A stretch of 16,488 nt of DNA from Deltaproteobacteria bacterium (lineage in GTDB: Bacteria; Desulfobacterota; Desulfobacteria; Desulfobacterales; SG8-13), in the NCBI GenBank assembly GCA_024639205.1, contig JAHEIV010000008.1, positions 1 through 16,488 of the forward strand, in the 5' to 3' direction. Shown piece by piece: positions 14,051 to 16,488 of this stretch. Each line of letters begins with the position of its first letter. Position 1 is the first letter of the stretch. The position numbers were made by a program, and so were the translations under genes. The notes beneath the pieces were generated by a model. It saw only the letters and a program-made list of their open reading frames with translations, was not told the origin of the DNA and searched no databases.

Positions 14051-16176
14051 CACCGCTGTTCCAGAATGTTGAGCACCGTGTTGGCCGATTCGGTCACCAC
14101 GCTGCCCGGACCGAACACGCCGGCGGCACCGGATTCATACAAAAATGGGTAGTCGTTCGGTGGAATGACACCGCCGACCACCACCTGAATTTCGCTGCCG
14201 CCTTCCTTTTTCAGGCAGCCGACGAGTTCGGGCACCAGGGTCTTGTGCCCAGCGGCCAGACTCGATACGCCGACCACGTGCACGTCGTTTTCGATGGCCA
14301 TTTTGGCCGCTTCTTCCGGCGTTTGAAACATGGGGCTGATATCCACGTCAAATCCCATATCGGCAAAGGCGGTGGCGATTACTTTGATACCGCGGTCATG
14401 GCCGTCCTGACCCATTTTTGTCAGCAGAATTCGCGGACGGCGGCCTTCGCGCTCCTTGAAGTCATCGGTGCGTTTTTTGATGGCGGCAAAGATTTCGCTG
14501 CTGCCGTACTCGGCGGCAAAAACCCCGGATATGACCTGGGTGGTGGCTACAAAGCGTCCAAAGGCTTTTTCCATGGCATCGGAAACCTCTCCCACCGTAG
14601 CCCGGGCCCGAATGGCCGGGATGCTGGCAGCCAGCAAATTGCCGCCGTTCTGTGCGGCACGAGTGACCTCCTCCAGCGCCTTTTGCACGGCGTCGTTGTC
14701 GCGATTGGCCCGAATGTCCTGTAACCGAGCAACCTGCTCGTCGCGGACGCTGCTCGGCACTTCACGGATGTCGCCTAGCGGCTCCTCTTCGATCTGGTAT
14801 TTGTTTACGCCGACGATGACATCGAGCCCCTGGTCGATCCGCGCCTGGCGCCGTGCCGCCGATTCCTCTATTCGCAGTTTCGGCATCCCCGATTCAATCG
14901 CCTTGGCCATGCCGCCCAACTGCTCGACTTCCTCGATGATCTTGCGCGCCTCTTTGATCACCTCACCGGTAAGCGCTTCAACGTAGTATGATCCACCCAG
15001 CGGATCGACCACGTGGCAAACCTGGGATTCTTCCTGGATGACGATCTGCGTGTTGCGTGCGATGCGCGCAGACAGATCGGTCGGCAGGCCGACCGCTTCG
15101 TCGAACGAATTGGTATGCAGGGACTGGGTACCACCCAGCGCGGCGGCCAGTGCTTCCAGCGTGGTGCGGATGACATTGTTATAAGGGTCTTGCTCGGTCA
15201 AACTCCAACCGGAGGTCTGCACGTGGGTGCGCAGCATGGTCGAACGCGGATTCTTCGGATTGAACGAGCTGATGAACTCGTGCCACAAAGAGCGGGCCGC
15301 CCGCAGCATGGCGACTTCCATAAAAAAGTTCATTCCGACACCGAAGAAAAACGACAACCGGGGTGCAAACGTGTCGATGTCCAGACCGGCGTTGAGTGCC
15401 GCGCGGACGTATTCAAGACCGTCGGCCAGTGTAAAGGCGCACTGCAGAACCGAGTCGGCACCGGCTTCCATCATGTGGTAACCGCTGATGCTGACCGTGT
15501 TGAACCGGGGCATGTTCTCGGAGCAGTATGCAATGATGTCCGATACGATCCGCATGGACGGCACCGGCGGGTAGATATAGGTGTTGCGCGTCAGGTACTC
15601 TTTCAAAATATCGTTCTGGATGGTGCCGGTGAGCTGCTCCTGTTTCACACCCTGCTCCTCGGCGGCCACGATGTATCCGGCCATGACCGGCAGTACCGCA
15701 CCGTTCATGGTCATCGACACGCTCATTTGATCCAGCGGGATCTGGTCGAACAAAATTTTCGTGTCTTCCACCGAGTCGATGGCCACCCCGGCCTTGCCCA
15801 CATCCCCCACGACCCTTGGATTGTCGGAGTCGTAACCCCGATGGGTGGGAAGATCAAAGGCCACCGACAGACCCTTTTGGCCGGCTGCCAGATTTCGTCG
15901 GTAAAAAGCGTTGGAATCCTTGGCTGTGGAGAAACCGGCATACTGGCGGATGGTCCAGGGGCGTCCGGCGTACATGGTTGCCATGGGACCCCGGGCGTAC
16001 GGCGGAAATCCCGGCAGGGTGTTTACGTGGGGCAGCCCTGCGATATCCTCGGCCGTATACAGCGGTTTTACCTCGATTCCTTCCGGGGTTTTCCAGTTGA
16101 GACTTTCGACCGGCTTGCCTTTCATCTGCTTGGCAGCCAGCTCTTCCCATTTCTTCAGGTCAGGATGTTTGGCCAT
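14050..16176 (-). CDS. scpA: Methylmalonyl-CoA mutase, catalytic B12-binding subunit
   Basis: Adenosylcobalamin-dependent isomerase converting (R)-methylmalonyl-CoA to succinyl-CoA; cytosolic. 708 residues, the length of the single-chain or catalytic subunit (also named mcm/mutB). N-terminal extension (1-60), TIM-barrel substrate domain with RQYAGFSTA (Tyr79, equivalent to the radical-positioning tyrosine), PSMRIVSDI (Arg209), SISGYHMMEAGAD (His234, the catalytic histidine by alignment from memory), RTHVQTSGWSLTEQDPYNN and RIARNTQ. A linker leads to the C-terminal cobalamin domain (about 580-708) with DGHDRG (591-596; His593 the lower cobalt ligand), GVSSL (636-640) and VVGGVIP (666-672). AAGGAG lies 6 nt before ATG 16176. 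No separate small subunit is seen, so it is likely a homodimer. First gene of the - strand cluster, with a good promoter upstream; it overlaps meaB. Confidence 0.97.
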   Translation of the reverse strand: MAKHPDLKKWEELAAKQMKGKPVESLNWKTPEGIEVKPLYTAEDIAGLPHVNTLPGFPPYARGPMATMYAGRPWTIRQYAGFSTAKDSNAFYRRNLAAGQKGLSVAFDLPTHRGYDSDNPRVVGDVGKAGVAIDSVEDTKILFDQIPLDQMSVSMTMNGAVLPVMAGYIVAAEEQGVKQEQLTGTIQNDILKEYLTRNTYIYPPVPSMRIVSDIIAYCSENMPRFNTVSISGYHMMEAGADSVLQCAFTLADGLEYVRAALNAGLDIDTFAPRLSFFFGVGMNFFMEVAMLRAARSLWHEFISSFNPKNPRSTMLRTHVQTSGWSLTEQDPYNNVIRTTLEALAAALGGTQSLHTNSFDEAVGLPTDLSARIARNTQIVIQEESQVCHVVDPLGGSYYVEALTGEVIKEARKIIEEVEQLGGMAKAIESGMPKLRIEESAARRQARIDQGLDVIVGVNKYQIEEEPLGDIREVPSSVRDEQVARLQDIRANRDNDAVQKALEEVTRAAQNGGNLLAASIPAIRARATVGEVSDAMEKAFGRFVATTQVISGVFAAEYGSSEIFAAIKKRTDDFKEREGRRPRILLTKMGQDGHDRGIKVIATAFADMGFDVDISPMFQTPEEAAKMAIENDVHVVGVSSLAAGHKTLVPELVGCLKKEGGSEIQVVVGGVIPPNDYPFLYESGAAGVFGPGSVVTESANTVLNILEQR

Positions 16177-16488
16177 AATACACTCCTTGAAAGTATTCGG
16201 AGCCGGATCGCCCGGCAGTGGGCAAGTCGCACCGATTCGGCCGTCGCGCCTGAATCGCTGCTAAAATGGTATCGCTGTTAGAGTTTTTTAATAATGAATC
16301 TGAAATCAGATGTCAATTTGAATCGCCCGGATTCGCCGGTGGTTGAGCCCACCATCGGCAGGAAACGAAAGGAATTCTTTTGCCGGGCCATCAGCCATTC
16401 TGTTGCGAATGTGAGCGAACCTTTATTTGCAGCCGACATGAAAATGCCTGTTTCGGCATCCAGGCTTTTGATGCGGTGTCTGCCCGTG
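16177..16488. other. Region upstream of the mutase to the right window edge
   Basis: 312 bases with no recognised gene. It holds the mutase promoter and operator-like dyad (16288-16316), a leader of roughly 105 nt with a hairpin (GATTC 16234-16238 pairing with GAATC 16252-16256, extended by GGC/GCC with one bulge), and the mutase ribosome-binding site (AAGGAG, 16188-16183). Two opposed reading frames stay open to the edge: + strand from ATG 16294 (begins MNLKSDVNL) and - strand ending with a stop at 16279-16281 (ends RFIIKKL). Neither has a ribosome-binding site or a family I recognise; at most one is likely to be real. Confidence 0.5.
16288..16316 (-). promoter_or_regulatory. Sigma-70-type promoter of the mutase cluster with palindromic operator in the spacer
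   Basis: On the - strand, TTGACA (16316-16311, a perfect -35 box) is followed after exactly 17 nt by TATTAA (16293-16288, a fair -10 box). This is the best promoter in the window and points at the mutase ATG about 110 nt downstream. The dyad ATCTGA-AA-TCAGAT (16298-16311), a perfect 14-bp palindrome, fills most of the spacer and touches the -35 box, the classical position for a repressor that blocks RNA polymerase. Which regulator binds is unknown. Confidence 0.65.

Noticed and set aside
15013..16281. 422-codon + strand open frame opposite the mutase
   Set aside because: Antisense shadow of a well-conserved methylmalonyl-CoA mutase; the predicted peptide shows no domain features.
16177..16287. 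Cobalamin riboswitch in the mutase leader
   Set aside because: The leader of about 105 nt is too short for the usual aptamer and I see no B12-box-like sequence; only a small bulged hairpin.

Overview
The window reads as the chromosome of a strictly anaerobic, propionate- or odd-chain-oxidising bacterium. The best guess is a sulfate-reducing or syntrophic member of the Desulfobacterota (Desulfobacteraceae/Desulfosarcina-like). That placement is inferred from gene content and protein style; no rRNA or other phylogenetic marker is present. DNA is moderately GC-rich, genes are densely packed, and nothing points to a phage, transposon, CRISPR array or tRNA/rRNA gene.

Layout. Left part, + strand: the 3' portion of a cysteine desulfurase (1-1085, cut by the left edge), a 397-base gap holding a possible promoter and leader, and serA (3-phosphoglycerate dehydrogenase, 1483-3075). 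Everything to the right is on the - strand. In transcription order, from the right edge leftwards: methylmalonyl-CoA mutase (16176-14050), the MeaB G-protein chaperone (14050-13052), a carboxyltransferase of the MmdA/PccB/12S family (12964-11411), a 75-residue Ala-rich accessory protein (11312-11085), a PycB/OadA/5S-type carboxyltransferase fused to a biotinyl domain (11018-8994), a 618-base gap with a 140-bp tandem repeat, sucC (8375-7212), sucD (7094-6222), a 364-base gap, hypA (5857-5501), hypB (5401-4610) and an orphan triple-PAS protein (4521-3097) that converges on serA.

How the genes work together. Mutase, MeaB, the two carboxyltransferase subunits and succinyl-CoA synthetase form the core of the methylmalonyl-CoA pathway between propionyl-CoA and succinate. 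No biotin carboxylase and no membrane decarboxylase subunit is present. The two carboxyltransferase halves plus the biotinyl domain are therefore best read as a transcarboxylase that exchanges CO2 between methylmalonyl-CoA/propionyl-CoA and oxaloacetate/pyruvate without spending ATP. Mutase then gives succinyl-CoA, and SucCD recovers (or spends) one ATP. Methylmalonyl-CoA epimerase is not in the window. HypA/HypB are nickel-delivery proteins for [NiFe]-hydrogenase; no hydrogenase gene is seen.

Most notable non-coding signals: a well-formed sigma-70-type promoter before the mutase whose 17-nt spacer holds a perfect 14-bp palindrome (operator candidate); the 140-bp tandem repeat between pycB and sucC; a strong hairpin between sucC and sucD; and alternative hairpins upstream of serA. 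I see known families throughout and no clearly new enzymatic system. The regulatory and repeat elements and the small accessory protein are the parts worth a second look.
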